From contig NZ_JABGCJ010000009.1 of assembly GCF_019799965.1 (NCBI RefSeq), positions 55,157 to 119,156 on the forward strand: a stretch of 64,000 nucleotides of DNA. The letters run 5' to 3'. A program made the translations under genes and the position numbers. Below, in pieces: positions 46,985-55,212 of the stretch (positions within the stretch are counted from its first letter, which is position 1; every line of letters starts with the position of its first letter). Under the pieces are notes generated by a model. That model ran no database searches. It was not told where the DNA came from and worked only from the letters and a program-made list of their open reading frames with translations. The DNA is from Modestobacter italicus. Lineage in GTDB: Bacteria > Actinomycetota > Actinomycetes > Mycobacteriales > Geodermatophilaceae.

Positions 46985-48274
46985 GTGGGGGCAGGAGCCG
47001 ACGACGTCGTCCACGCGCGCCCGGCCGCGGTGCCGGACGGTGGCTGGGCCGCCGCCCTCGACGCCGTGCTCGCCGACCCCGCCCAGCCACGGCTGGTCTT
47101 CCAGCCGATCGTCGACCTGCGCCGTGGCCTCATCGCCGGGTACGAGGCGCTGTCCCGCTTCGACGGCCCCGCCGGCTGCGGTCCCGACCGGTGGTTCGCC
47201 GCGGCCGACGAGCTCGGCCTCGGCGCCCGGTTGGAGGCGCGGGTGGTCACCGCGGCCCTCGCCGTGCGCGCCGAGCTGCCGCAGCACTGCTTCCTGAGCG
47301 TCAACGTCAGCCCGCACCTGCTCACCGAGCCCGAGCTGGCCGACGTCCTGCTGGCCGCCGACGACCTCACCGGGCTGGTGCTGGAGCTCACCGAGCACGT
47401 CCCGGTCGAGGACGCCGAACCGCTGATCGCACTGCTGGACCGGCTGCGCAGCGTCGGTGCGGCGGTCGCCCTGGACGACGCCGGTTCCGGCTACTCCGGG
47501 TTGCAGCAGCTCGCCCGGCTGCGCCCGGACTTCGTGAAGCTGGACCGTGCACTCGTCGACCACGCCGACCGGGACGAGGCCAAGCTGGCGCTGGCCGAGC
47601 TGCTGGGCACCTACGCCGGCCGGCTGGACGCCTGGCTGCTGGTCGAGGGCATCGAGCGGGTCGAGGAGCTGGAGGCGTTCGTCCGGCTCGGCGTCCCGCT
47701 GGCCCAGGGCTACCTGCTGGCCGAGCCCGGGCCCGGATGGCCGCTGCTGCGCCCCGGGGTGTCGGCCAGGTTGCAGGCGATGGCCGCGCGCAACGCCACC
47801 GTCGACACGGTGGCCGCGCTGGCCGAGGCCGCCCCGACGGTGCGTTCCTGCGACCCGGCCGGTGACCCGGCCGCGCTGACCGAGGCCGCCGCGCTGCTGG
47901 CCGCCGACCCCGGCCTGGACCTCGTGGTCGCCGTGGACGACCTCGGTTGCCCGGTGTACCTCGTGCGCCCCGGCCAGCGGGACACCGAGGCCGGCACCGA
48001 CGTGCAGCTGGTGCCGGTGAGCCTGCGGGTGCGGCCCACCGCACAGCTGGTCGAGGTGGTCACCCGGGCGATGACCCGCGTCCCCGCCCGCCGGTTCGAC
48101 CCGGTCCTCTGCGTCGACGACACCGGCCGGCTCATCGGGCTGGTCCGGCCCGAGCGGATGACCCTCCGCCTGGCCGAGCTCCACAGCGGCGCGGGCACCG
48201 AGCTCGCGACCTCCCACGCCACCCCCGGCCCGGTGACCGCCGAGCCGGTCCTCACCTCAGGAGCGTTCCGATGA
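46985..48274 (+). CDS. EAL-domain c-di-GMP phosphodiesterase with C-terminal CBS-like module
   Basis: 429 aa. Residues ~20-250 are a stand-alone EAL domain with the key residues present: GYEALSRF (EAL), VNVSPHLL, LELTEHV, LDDAGSGYSG (DD), KLDRALV and EGIERVEEL. There is no GGDEF, so it should degrade c-di-GMP. Residues ~265-410 resemble a CBS-type or GGDEF-EAL-associated sensory module (VVAVDDLGCPVYLVRPG; DPVLCVDDTGRLIGLVRPER). GTG 46985 has ggagg at ideal spacing; the frame opens earlier at GTG 46907. Its stop overlaps the ATG of the first DUF1059 gene, making a three-gene coupled operon. Confidence 0.87.
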   Translation: MGAGADDVVHARPAAVPDGGWAAALDAVLADPAQPRLVFQPIVDLRRGLIAGYEALSRFDGPAGCGPDRWFAAADELGLGARLEARVVTAALAVRAELPQHCFLSVNVSPHLLTEPELADVLLAADDLTGLVLELTEHVPVEDAEPLIALLDRLRSVGAAVALDDAGSGYSGLQQLARLRPDFVKLDRALVDHADRDEAKLALAELLGTYAGRLDAWLLVEGIERVEELEAFVRLGVPLAQGYLLAEPGPGWPLLRPGVSARLQAMAARNATVDTVAALAEAAPTVRSCDPAGDPAALTEAAALLAADPGLDLVVAVDDLGCPVYLVRPGQRDTEAGTDVQLVPVSLRVRPTAQLVEVVTRAMTRVPARRFDPVLCVDDTGRLIGLVRPERMTLRLAELHSGAGTELATSHATPGPVTAEPVLTSGAFR

Positions 48275-48468
48275 AGCAGTTCGACTGCGCCGACCTCGTC
48301 CCCGGCTGCGGGGCGGGCTTCCGCGCCGCCACCGCCGACGAGATCATCGCCCTCGGCCGGGTGCACGCCGCTGTCCACCACGGCCTGCACGGTGAGGACT
48401 ACACCCCCGAGATCGAGGCGGCCGTCCGGTCGCTGATCCGGGACGTCGCCCCGGCGGTCGCGGCGTGA
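48271..48468 (+). CDS. DUF1059 small protein, copy 1
   Basis: 65 aa, MKQFDCADLVPGCGAGFRAA at the start, the family hallmark (FDCADLVPGC with two cysteines). It continues with ADEIIALGRVHAAVHHGLHG and a helix ending the protein. The Cys and His residues could bind a metal. Function unknown. ATGA overlap with the EAL gene, GTGA overlap with the second copy. Confidence 0.87.
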   Translation: MKQFDCADLVPGCGAGFRAATADEIIALGRVHAAVHHGLHGEDYTPEIEAAVRSLIRDVAPAVAA

Positions 48469-48644
48469 AGGAGTTCGACTGCGCCGACGTCGTCCCCGGG
48501 TGCGGGGCCGGGTTCCGTGCGCCCACGGTGGCGGAGCTGCTCGCACACGGGCGGGTGCACGCCGCGCACGCCCACGGCAAGGCCGAGGCCGACATGCCGA
48601 CGGTGGACGTCGCGGTCACCGCGGCCATCCGCGACGCCGGCTGA
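48465..48644 (+). CDS. DUF1059 small protein, copy 2
   Basis: 59 aa, VKEFDCADVVPGCGAGFRAP at the start, close to copy 1 (about 85% over the first 20 residues), then ELLAHGRVHAAHAHGKAEAD with extra histidines. GTG 48465 overlaps the stop of copy 1. Two tandem DUF1059 proteins imply duplication; they might act as a heterodimer. Too short to appear in routine ORF lists. Confidence 0.85.
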   Translation: MKEFDCADVVPGCGAGFRAPTVAELLAHGRVHAAHAHGKAEADMPTVDVAVTAAIRDAG

Positions 48645-48659
48645 GGGCACCTGCCCGGG

Positions 48660-49685
48660 TCAGTGCTTCTCGGCCGGTGCCCGGTGGGCCTTGACCACCA
48701 CGAGCACGTCCTCGCTCTGCAGCGTGCCGATCAGCGGGTCGTCGAAGCGCAGGGTGCGCCCACCGCGGGCCACCGACAGCACGACGTCGCGCAGCTGACG
48801 CGGCCCCAGCCCCACCTCTGAGGGGGTGACCGTGCGCTGGGCGAGGTCCAGTCCCCGCCCGCTGGTCAGCAGGTCCTCCACGACGGCGACCACGCCCGGC
48901 TGGTCGGTGGACAGGCCGAGCAGCCGCCCGGAGGTGGCCGAGGTGGTGATCACCGAGTCGGCGCCGGACTGGCGGAGCAGGCTGGCGTTCTCCTCCTCGC
49001 GGACGCTGGCGGTGATCGGCACCGTCGGGTTGAGCTGGCGCACGGTGAGGGTGATGAGCACCGCGGCGTCGTCCCGGTCGGCGGCGACCACCACGGCCCG
49101 GGCCTTCTCCACCGAGGTGCGGCGCAGCACGTCGGTGCGCCCGGCGTCGCCGAGCACACCGGTGAACCCGGCCGAGGTCGCCTCCTCGATCGCCCGCGGA
49201 TCGGTGTCGACGACGAGGATGTGCTCGGCGTCGGTGCCCGTGCTGAGCAGGGCTCGGATCGCGCTGCGGCCCTTGGTGCCGTAACCACAGACGACGACGT
49301 GCTGGCGCACGCGGGACCTCCAGCGTCGGATCCGGAACTCCTCCCGGGAGCGCGCGGTCAGCGCCTCCAGGGTCGTCCCGATGAGGATGAGCAGGAAGGT
49401 GACCCGCAGGGGCGTGATCACCAGGATGTTCACCAGTCGCGCCCCCGGTGTCACCGGGACGATGTCCCCGTAGCCGGTGGTGGAGAGGCTGACGGTGGCG
49501 TAGTAGGTGGCGTCCAGCACGCTGATCTCGCCGCCGTTGGCGTCCCGGTAGCCGTCCCGGTCCAGGTAGACGATCAGCACGGTCAGGACGAGCACGATGG
49601 CGGCGATGACCACCCGCCGCCACACCTGGCGGGCGGGGGACTCCTCGATGTGCGGCAGGTGGACGCCGCTGTGGTCCTGGTTCAT
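48660..49685 (-). CDS. Potassium channel with RCK (TrkA-N/TrkA-C) domains
   Basis: 341 aa. Two transmembrane helices enclose a pore loop with the selectivity filter TGYGD (LSTTGYGDIVP, near residue 70). Then a TrkA-N/RCK domain (QHVVVCGYGTKGRSAI, nucleotide-binding GxGxxG-like; VVDTDPRAIEEA) and a TrkA-C domain (ending LRFDDPLIGTLQSEDVLVVV). This is the layout of MthK/Kch-type ligand-gated K+ channels. ATG 49683-49685. It converges with the DUF1059 pair, 15 bp away. Role: K+ flux and membrane potential. Confidence 0.93.
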   Translation of the reverse strand: MNQDHSGVHLPHIEESPARQVWRRVVIAAIVLVLTVLIVYLDRDGYRDANGGEISVLDATYYATVSLSTTGYGDIVPVTPGARLVNILVITPLRVTFLLILIGTTLEALTARSREEFRIRRWRSRVRQHVVVCGYGTKGRSAIRALLSTGTDAEHILVVDTDPRAIEEATSAGFTGVLGDAGRTDVLRRTSVEKARAVVVAADRDDAAVLITLTVRQLNPTVPITASVREEENASLLRQSGADSVITTSATSGRLLGLSTDQPGVVAVVEDLLTSGRGLDLAQRTVTPSEVGLGPRQLRDVVLSVARGGRTLRFDDPLIGTLQSEDVLVVVKAHRAPAEKH

Positions 49686-49757
49686 GGCCCCGGCCGGTCT
49701 CCCGTCACCGGCGGGACGATAGCCGCCCCGGGCGGGCGGCGCGGGCCGACCGGCCGC

Positions 49758-50252
49758 TCATCGTCCCTCGGGCGCCGCCGCCAGGGCCTGCAGCACCCGG
49801 TCGAGCAGGGCGTGCAGGGTGGCGCTCTCCTCCGCGGTCAGGCCGATCGCCTCGGGCCGGCCGAGCTCGGCCAGCACCGGACCGGCGGCCTCCAGTGCCT
49901 GCCGGCCGGCGGCGGTGAGCCGGACGTCGACGCGCTGGCCGCGGCGGGCGCCCACCGGCCGGTCGACCCAGCCGGCGTCGGCGAGGCCCTGAAGCAGGGT
50001 GGACATGCTCTGCGGCGTCATCGCCAGCCGGCGGGCCAGCTCGGCGGAGGTGAGCGCGGGCTCGCGGGCCAGGTGCACCAGCACGAAGAAGGTGTGCGGG
50101 CGCAGCCCCACGGTGGCCAGGCGCCGGGCGAAGGCGGCGTTCATCTCCGCTCCGGCCCGGGCCAGGGCGTAGGCGGTGATCCCGGTCGGGCCCGCGGCCA
50201 GCCAGCCGGGCAGCGGCGGTTCCTGACCGCCTCCGTCCGATGGGTGCTCCAC
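49758..50252 (-). CDS. MarR-family regulator of the adjacent MMPL exporter
   Basis: 164 aa winged helix. DNA-binding region: RPHTFFVLVHLAREPALTSAELARRLAMTPQSMSTLLQGLADAGWVDR (residues ~48-95), then the wing GARRGQRVDVRLTAAGRQAL. GTG 50250-50252 lies 8 nt after a -10 box (TACGGT, minus strand), a leaderless start. Divergent from the MMPL gene, with a perfect inverted repeat between them, so it likely represses both. Its ligand may be the MMPL substrate. Confidence 0.9.
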   Translation of the reverse strand: MEHPSDGGGQEPPLPGWLAAGPTGITAYALARAGAEMNAAFARRLATVGLRPHTFFVLVHLAREPALTSAELARRLAMTPQSMSTLLQGLADAGWVDRPVGARRGQRVDVRLTAAGRQALEAAGPVLAELGRPEAIGLTAEESATLHALLDRVLQALAAAPEGR

Positions 50253-50260
50253 GAAGGGAC

Positions 50261-50266
50261 ACCGTA
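50261..50266 (-). promoter_or_regulatory. -10 box of leaderless marR transcript
   Basis: TACGGT on the minus strand ends 8 nt before GTG 50252. Confidence 0.45.
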
Positions 50267-50276
50267 GGGTGCCGGC

Positions 50277-50300
50277 AGAGCATCAGTCTCCTGATGCTCT
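50277..50300. promoter_or_regulatory. Perfect inverted repeat, probable MarR operator
   Basis: agagcatcag and ctgatgctct are exact inverted copies, 10 bp each, separated by tctc. It sits between the divergent marR and MMPL genes, 18 bp before the MMPL start. Confidence 0.65.
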
Positions 50301-50318
50301 CGCTGGAGGGGGACGGAC

Positions 50319-52412
50319 ATGGGGCGGCTGACCGACTGGGTGCTCGCGCACCGCCGGTTCGTGGTGCTGGGCTGGCTGGCGGTCGCCGCCGTGGGCGGGA
50401 TGCTGGCGCCCACCACGATCGACCGGCTCGGCTTCGACTTCTCCACCCCCGGTCAGCCGGCGTACGAGGCGAACCAGGCGATCGTCGCGGCGGTCGGCAC
50501 CGGCGGGGGCGTCGATCCGCTGGTGGTGACCGTCCCGCTGCCGGAGGGCACCACCGTCGAGGCCGCCCGGCCCGAGCTGGCCGCGGCCTTCGACCGGCTC
50601 CGCCAGCCGGGGTGGCGCGTCGCCACCCCGTTCGACGAGACCCCCGGCGCGGACGTGCTGGCCGCCGACGGCACCGCGGTCGCCCTGGTCTGGCCACCGG
50701 CGGTCGAGGGCCCGGCGCCGTACGCCGCCGCGCTGCCCCAGCTGGAGGGGGCGCTGCAGGACGTCACGGTGGCCGGGGTCGAGCCGGTGGTGACCGGCAC
50801 GCCGGTGCTGGCCGAGGGCGGCGGCGACGAGCGGCCGATCATCGTGGAGATCGCCCTCGGCGCCGGTGGCGCGATCGTCGTCCTGGCGCTGGTGTTCGGC
50901 TCGCTGCTCGCGCTGGTCCCGCTGCTGGTCGCCGCCGTCGCGATCACCACCACGTTCCTGCTGGTGCTCGGGCTGACCACGCTCACCGACGTCAGCTTCA
51001 TCGTGCAGTACCTGGTCGGGCTGATCGGCCTGGGCGTGGCGATCGACTACTCGCTGCTGGTGGTGATGCGCTGGCGGGAGGAGCGAGCCGCCGGCGCCGA
51101 CGACCTGGCCGCGGTGCGCACCGCGATGACCACCGCCGGCCGCGCCGTGGTGTTCAGCGGGGTCACCGTCGCCATCTCGCTGCTGTCGCTGGTCGTGCTG
51201 CCGCTGCCGTTCCTGCGCACCGTCGGCTTCGGCGGGCTGTTCATCCCGCTGGTCAGCGTGCTCGTCGCGCTCACCCTGCTGCCGGTGCTGCTGGCCTCGG
51301 CCGGGCGCCGGCTGGAGTGGCCCCGCCGCCGTCCGCGCGGCGCGGAGAGCCCCACCTGGCACCGGGTCGGGACGACCGTGGTGCGGCACCGCTGGGTGGC
51401 AGCAGCGCTCGCTGCCGGGCTGCTCCTGCTGCTCGCCTCGCCGGTGCTCGGCATCCGGCTGGGCAGCCCCGAGGTCTCCGCGACCGCCACCGGGTCATCC
51501 CCGGCGGCGACCGCGTTCCAGGCGATCACCGGCGACGGCCTGCCGGCCGGGCTGGCCCGCCCGGTCGAGGTGCTCACCGACGACCGGGCCGCCGCCGTCG
51601 AGCGGCTCTCGGCGGTCGAGGGGGTCGCCGGGGTGCTGGCGCCCGAGGCGGAGGGGTGGCAGGGCAGCGGCACCGGGGTGGTCGACGTGGTCCTGGCCGC
51701 CGACCCGTCGTCCACCGCCGGCCGGGACGCGCTCACCGCGGTGCGCGAGGCCGCCACCGAGCTGGACGGCGCGCGGGTCGGTGGCACGGCGGCCGGCGAC
51801 GCGGACTCGGTGGAGGCGATCTACGGCAACGCCTGGTGGGTGCTGCCGCTGGTCGTCGTCGTCACCTTCGCGCTGCTCGCGCCGGCGCTGCGGTCGATCT
51901 GGCTGCCGGTGAAGGCGCTGCTGCTCAACGTGGTCTCGATCGCGGCCGCCTACGGGATGACCGTGTGGATCTGGCAGGAGGGGCACCTGACCGACCTGCT
52001 GTTCGGCGCGACCGCCACCGGCACGCTCACCTTCTGGGTGCCGGTGGCGGCTTTCTCGTTCCTGTTCGGGCTGTCGATGGACTACGAGGTCTTCATCCTG
52101 TCCCGCATCCGGGAGGGCCGGGACGCCGGCATGAGCACCGACGAGGCCACCGTGCACGGCGTCGGGTACACCGGCCGGCTGGTCACCTCGGCGGCGCTGA
52201 TCCTCTTCCTGGCCTTCGTCGCGCTGTCCACGGTGCCGGTGGTCGACGTGAAGATCTTCGCGACCACGCTGGCGCTGGGCATCCTGCTGGACGCCACCGT
52301 CGTCCGCGGGGTGCTCACCCCGGCGCTGGTCGCGCTGTTCGGCGACGTCAACTGGTGGTGGCCGTTCGGCCGGTCGCGGCGGCGCGCTCGCGGGCGCTCA
52401 GCTCCCGCTTGA
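50319..52412 (+). CDS. MMPL-family RND transporter
   Basis: 697 aa with two repeats, each with a transmembrane helix, an extracytoplasmic domain and a five-helix bundle. First half: LLALVPLLVAAVAITTTFLL and GLIGLGVAIDYSLLVVMRWREER (the conserved Asp-Tyr proton-relay motif IDYSLL). Second half: PVAAFSFLFGLSMDYEVFILSRIREGRD (SMDYEVFIL, the second Asp-Tyr). These pairs couple proton flow to lipid or drug export. At 697 aa it is of the smaller actinobacterial MMPL/YdfJ type. ATG 50319 with ggaggggg. The 3' end overlaps the convergent acyl-CoA ligase by 65 bp. Confidence 0.93.
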   Translation: MGRLTDWVLAHRRFVVLGWLAVAAVGGMLAPTTIDRLGFDFSTPGQPAYEANQAIVAAVGTGGGVDPLVVTVPLPEGTTVEAARPELAAAFDRLRQPGWRVATPFDETPGADVLAADGTAVALVWPPAVEGPAPYAAALPQLEGALQDVTVAGVEPVVTGTPVLAEGGGDERPIIVEIALGAGGAIVVLALVFGSLLALVPLLVAAVAITTTFLLVLGLTTLTDVSFIVQYLVGLIGLGVAIDYSLLVVMRWREERAAGADDLAAVRTAMTTAGRAVVFSGVTVAISLLSLVVLPLPFLRTVGFGGLFIPLVSVLVALTLLPVLLASAGRRLEWPRRRPRGAESPTWHRVGTTVVRHRWVAAALAAGLLLLLASPVLGIRLGSPEVSATATGSSPAATAFQAITGDGLPAGLARPVEVLTDDRAAAVERLSAVEGVAGVLAPEAEGWQGSGTGVVDVVLAADPSSTAGRDALTAVREAATELDGARVGGTAAGDADSVEAIYGNAWWVLPLVVVVTFALLAPALRSIWLPVKALLLNVVSIAAAYGMTVWIWQEGHLTDLLFGATATGTLTFWVPVAAFSFLFGLSMDYEVFILSRIREGRDAGMSTDEATVHGVGYTGRLVTSAALILFLAFVALSTVPVVDVKIFATTLALGILLDATVVRGVLTPALVALFGDVNWWWPFGRSRRRARGRSAPA

Positions 52413-54147
52413 GCACCTTGCCGGCCGGCGACACCGGCAGGGCGTCGACGAAGACGACGTCCCGCAGCCGCTGGTAGGGGGCGAGCTGCCGGTTGACCGC
52501 GGCCATGACGGTCTCGGCGGTCAGCGCGGCACCGGCGTCGTCGGCCCGGCGCACCACGTAGGCCACCGGCAGCTCGCCGGCCTCCGGGTCGGGGCGGCCG
52601 ACCACCGCGGCGGCCGCCACTCCCGCGGTGCCGAACAGCAGCTCCTCCAGCTCGCGGGGGAACACGTTGTAGCCCTTGTAGAGCAGCATGTCCTTGGTCC
52701 GGTCGACGATCGCCAGGTAGCCGTCGGCGTCGAGCACCCCGACGTCGCCGGTGTGGAACCAGCCGTCGGGGTCGATCGCCTCCGCGGTGGCCTCCGGCCG
52801 CCGGGCGTAGCCGCGCATCAGCTGTGGTCCGCGGATGCAGACCTCGCCGCGCTCGCCGGCCGGCAGCGGGTCCCCGCCGCCGAGCGGCCGGATGGACACC
52901 TCCGTGTCCGGCAGCGGGACGCCGACCGTGCCGGGCTTGCGCAGCCCCGAGGTGTGCGGTGGGTTGCCGGTGGCCTGCATGGTCACCTCGGTGAGGCCGT
53001 AGCCCTCGGCGATCACCGCGCCCGGGGCCAGCGCGCGCATCCGCTCGATCAGCGGCACCGGCAGTGGGGCGGCGCCGCTGGCGAAGCCGCGCACGGTGGA
53101 CAGGTCGGCCTCGGCGATCCCGGGCACCTGCAGCAGCGCGACGAACACCGGCGGGGCGCCGCCGATGCTGGTCACCCGGTACCGGACGGCGTCGGCCAGG
53201 TAGTGCGCCGGGTCGAAGCGGTCGTGCACGACGACGGTCGCGCCGGCCATCACCTGGCCGTTGAGGTAACCGATCACCCCCATCGCGTGGAACCACGGGG
53301 TCAGGTTGATCAGGGTCGCGGTGCCCAGCCGGGTCGGGTGCTCCGCGGCGCTGCCGACCTGGTCGAGGGTGACGTCGCCGGCGTCGTCGAGGGCCGGGAC
53401 CGAGCCGGAGCTGAAGCACGCCGCCTGCAGCACGTTGGTGACCACCGCCCGGTGCGGCAGCTCGACGCCCTTGCTCACCCCGGTCGTGCCGCCGGTGTAG
53501 GCCAGGTGGGCCAGGTCCTCTGCCGGGTCGACGTCGGCGTCCCGGTGGGCGTCGGTTGGGTCGGCGGCCAGCAGGTCGGCGAGGGAGACCGCGTCGGGCA
53601 TGTCGGCCAGCTCGACCGGGGCGCCGGGGTCGGCGATCTGCTGCGGCCCGGTGACCACCACGGTCTGCACCCCGGTGGCCGGCAGCGCCACCCGGACGGC
53701 GGGCAGCACCGGCTCCCAGGTCACCAGCGCGCGGGCGCCGGCGTCGGCCAGCTGGTGCGCCAGTGCGGCCGGTGGCAGCAGCGGGTTGGTGGGGGAGAAG
53801 GTCGCCCCCGCCAGCAGCACCCCGTAGTAGACGGCCGGGTACTGCAGGCAGTTGGGCAGGTGCACGGCGACCACGTCACCCCGGCCGATGCCGTGCGCAG
53901 CCAGCCCGGCGGCGACCGCGTGCGCCCGACGGCCCAGCTCGGTGAAGGACAGCTCCACGTCGTGGTGCACGAACGCGGTGCGGTCACCCCAGCGGCGCAC
54001 CGCGGCCCGCAGGACCGACCCGACCGGCACGTCCGGGTAGCTCAGCGATCGCGGCAGCCCTGGCGGCCAGGTCGACGGCTGGGTCGACGGCTGGGTCGAC
54101 GGCTGGGTCGACGGCTGGGTGGTGCACGGGGCCTGCGTCGCGGTCAT
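52348..54147 (-). CDS. Acyl-CoA synthetase (AMP-binding, long-chain fatty acid type)
   Basis: 599 aa adenylate-forming enzyme. P-loop YTGGTTGVSKGVELPHR (near residue 215), adenylate motif EGYGLTEVT, GWFHTGDVGVLDADGYLAIVDR (hinge and A8 region), and the catalytic lysine in SPAGKVLKREL near the end. An N-terminal stretch of four TQPS repeats precedes the enzyme fold and probably is disordered. It activates a fatty or aromatic acid to acyl-CoA; the chain length is not determined. ATG 54145-54147. With the crotonase and patatin genes nearby it fits a lipid-catabolism neighbourhood. The frame upstream of 54147 is a shadow. Confidence 0.92.
   Translation of the reverse strand: MTATQAPCTTQPSTQPSTQPSTQPSTWPPGLPRSLSYPDVPVGSVLRAAVRRWGDRTAFVHHDVELSFTELGRRAHAVAAGLAAHGIGRGDVVAVHLPNCLQYPAVYYGVLLAGATFSPTNPLLPPAALAHQLADAGARALVTWEPVLPAVRVALPATGVQTVVVTGPQQIADPGAPVELADMPDAVSLADLLAADPTDAHRDADVDPAEDLAHLAYTGGTTGVSKGVELPHRAVVTNVLQAACFSSGSVPALDDAGDVTLDQVGSAAEHPTRLGTATLINLTPWFHAMGVIGYLNGQVMAGATVVVHDRFDPAHYLADAVRYRVTSIGGAPPVFVALLQVPGIAEADLSTVRGFASGAAPLPVPLIERMRALAPGAVIAEGYGLTEVTMQATGNPPHTSGLRKPGTVGVPLPDTEVSIRPLGGGDPLPAGERGEVCIRGPQLMRGYARRPEATAEAIDPDGWFHTGDVGVLDADGYLAIVDRTKDMLLYKGYNVFPRELEELLFGTAGVAAAAVVGRPDPEAGELPVAYVVRRADDAGAALTAETVMAAVNRQLAPYQRLRDVVFVDALPVSPAGKVLKRELSARERAAATGRTATTS
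54071..54118. repeat. Four 12-bp tandem repeats in the acyl-CoA ligase 5' end
   Basis: The unit gtcgacggctgg is repeated exactly four times, encoding S-T-Q-P on the minus strand. Prone to copy-number change without a frameshift. Confidence 0.85.
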
Positions 54148-54240
54148 CGTCGTCCTCTCGGTCGGCGTCGTTGCCGAGCCCCCAGCGTGGCCCAGGTCAC
54201 CCCCCGCGTCGAGTGATCGGGCGTGCGCCAGGATGGCGGG

Positions 54241-55092
54241 ATGAGCCCCCAGCGCACGGCACTGGTCCTCGGCGGCGGCGGCATCACCGGCATCGCCTGG
54301 GAGATCGGGGTCATCGCCGGTCTCGCCGAGGCCGGCGTCGACCTGACCACCGCCGACCTCGTCGTCGGCACCTCGGCCGGGTCGGTGGTGGGCGCACAGC
54401 TGCGCAGCGGCACCGACGTCGAGCAGCTCTACGCCCGCCAGCTGGAGCCGGCCGGCGCCGAGCGCGTCGCACAGCTGGGCCGCGGCACGCTGGCCCGCTA
54501 CGGGCTGGCGATGCTGCTCGCCCGCCGGGACGACGCCGCCTTCCGCCGCCGCATCGGCGAGCTGGCCCGCCGTGCGGCCGACACCGGCAAGACCCCCACC
54601 GAGGACGAGCGCCGGGCCGCCATCGCCTCCCGGCTGCCCGACGCGCAGTGGTCCAGCCGGCCGCTGGTGGTCACCGCCGTCGACGCCGACAGCGGGGAGT
54701 TCACCACCTTCACCCGGTCCTCCGGCGTCGACCTGGTGGCCGCGGTGGGGGCCAGCTGCGCCGTCCCCGGGGTCTACCCGCCGGTGACCATCGACGGGCA
54801 CCGGTACATGGACGGCGGCATGCGCTCCCCGGCCAACGCCGACCTCGCCTCCGACGCCGACCGGATCGTGGTCATCGCCCCGCTGCCCCGTGGGATGGGG
54901 CCGATGACCAGCGTCGACGCCCAGGTCACCGGGCTGGTCAGCCGGGTCGCCGTCGTCTCGCCGGACGAGGCGAGCCTCCGTGCCATCGGCAAGAACGTGC
55001 TCGACCCGGCCGCCCGTGAGCCCTCGGCCCGCGCCGGCCGGGCGCAGGCGGCGAGCGTGGCCGCCCGGGTCGCCGAGGTCTGGCAGGGCTGA
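54241..55092 (+). CDS. Patatin-like phospholipase
   Basis: 283 aa. Oxyanion loop LVLGGGGITGIAWEIGVI (glycine-rich), nucleophile elbow GTSAGS (VVGTSAGSVVGAQL, Ser near residue 46), and catalytic Asp in YMDGGMRSPANADLA (DGG). This Ser-Asp dyad cleaves acyl chains from phospholipids or neutral lipids. No signal peptide, so cytoplasmic. ATG 54241 is preferred over the 18-bp longer GTG start. Followed by a strong hairpin, then the crotonase gene. Confidence 0.92.
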   Translation: MSPQRTALVLGGGGITGIAWEIGVIAGLAEAGVDLTTADLVVGTSAGSVVGAQLRSGTDVEQLYARQLEPAGAERVAQLGRGTLARYGLAMLLARRDDAAFRRRIGELARRAADTGKTPTEDERRAAIASRLPDAQWSSRPLVVTAVDADSGEFTTFTRSSGVDLVAAVGASCAVPGVYPPVTIDGHRYMDGGMRSPANADLASDADRIVVIAPLPRGMGPMTSVDAQVTGLVSRVAVVSPDEASLRAIGKNVLDPAAREPSARAGRAQAASVAARVAEVWQG

Positions 55093-55099
55093 TCCACGA

Positions 55100-55140
55100 C
55101 GCTCGTGCTCTGCGTCGTCGGCGCGCGCAGAGCACGAGCG
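55100..55140 (+). terminator. Strong hairpin after patatin gene
   Basis: A perfect 15-bp stem (55100-55114 with 55126-55140), 11-nt loop, starting 8 bp after the stop. Confidence 0.7.
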
Positions 55141-55212
55141 CCGACCACCCACCTGACGACGAGCACCGCGCCGACCGGGGACGAGCACCAGCCGACGACG
55201 AGGGGACGTGGG

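Noticed and set aside
46808-48217. Very long minus-strand open frame continuing upstream of the APC permease
   Set aside because: It is antisense to the EAL-CBS gene, reads as Gly/Gln/Arg/His-rich low-complexity sequence and has no family motif. It is a GC-bias shadow.
48465-48644. Second DUF1059 copy as a frameshifted remnant of the first
   Set aside because: It has its own GTG start, complete family motif and stop, and overlaps the first copy's stop by the normal GTGA arrangement.
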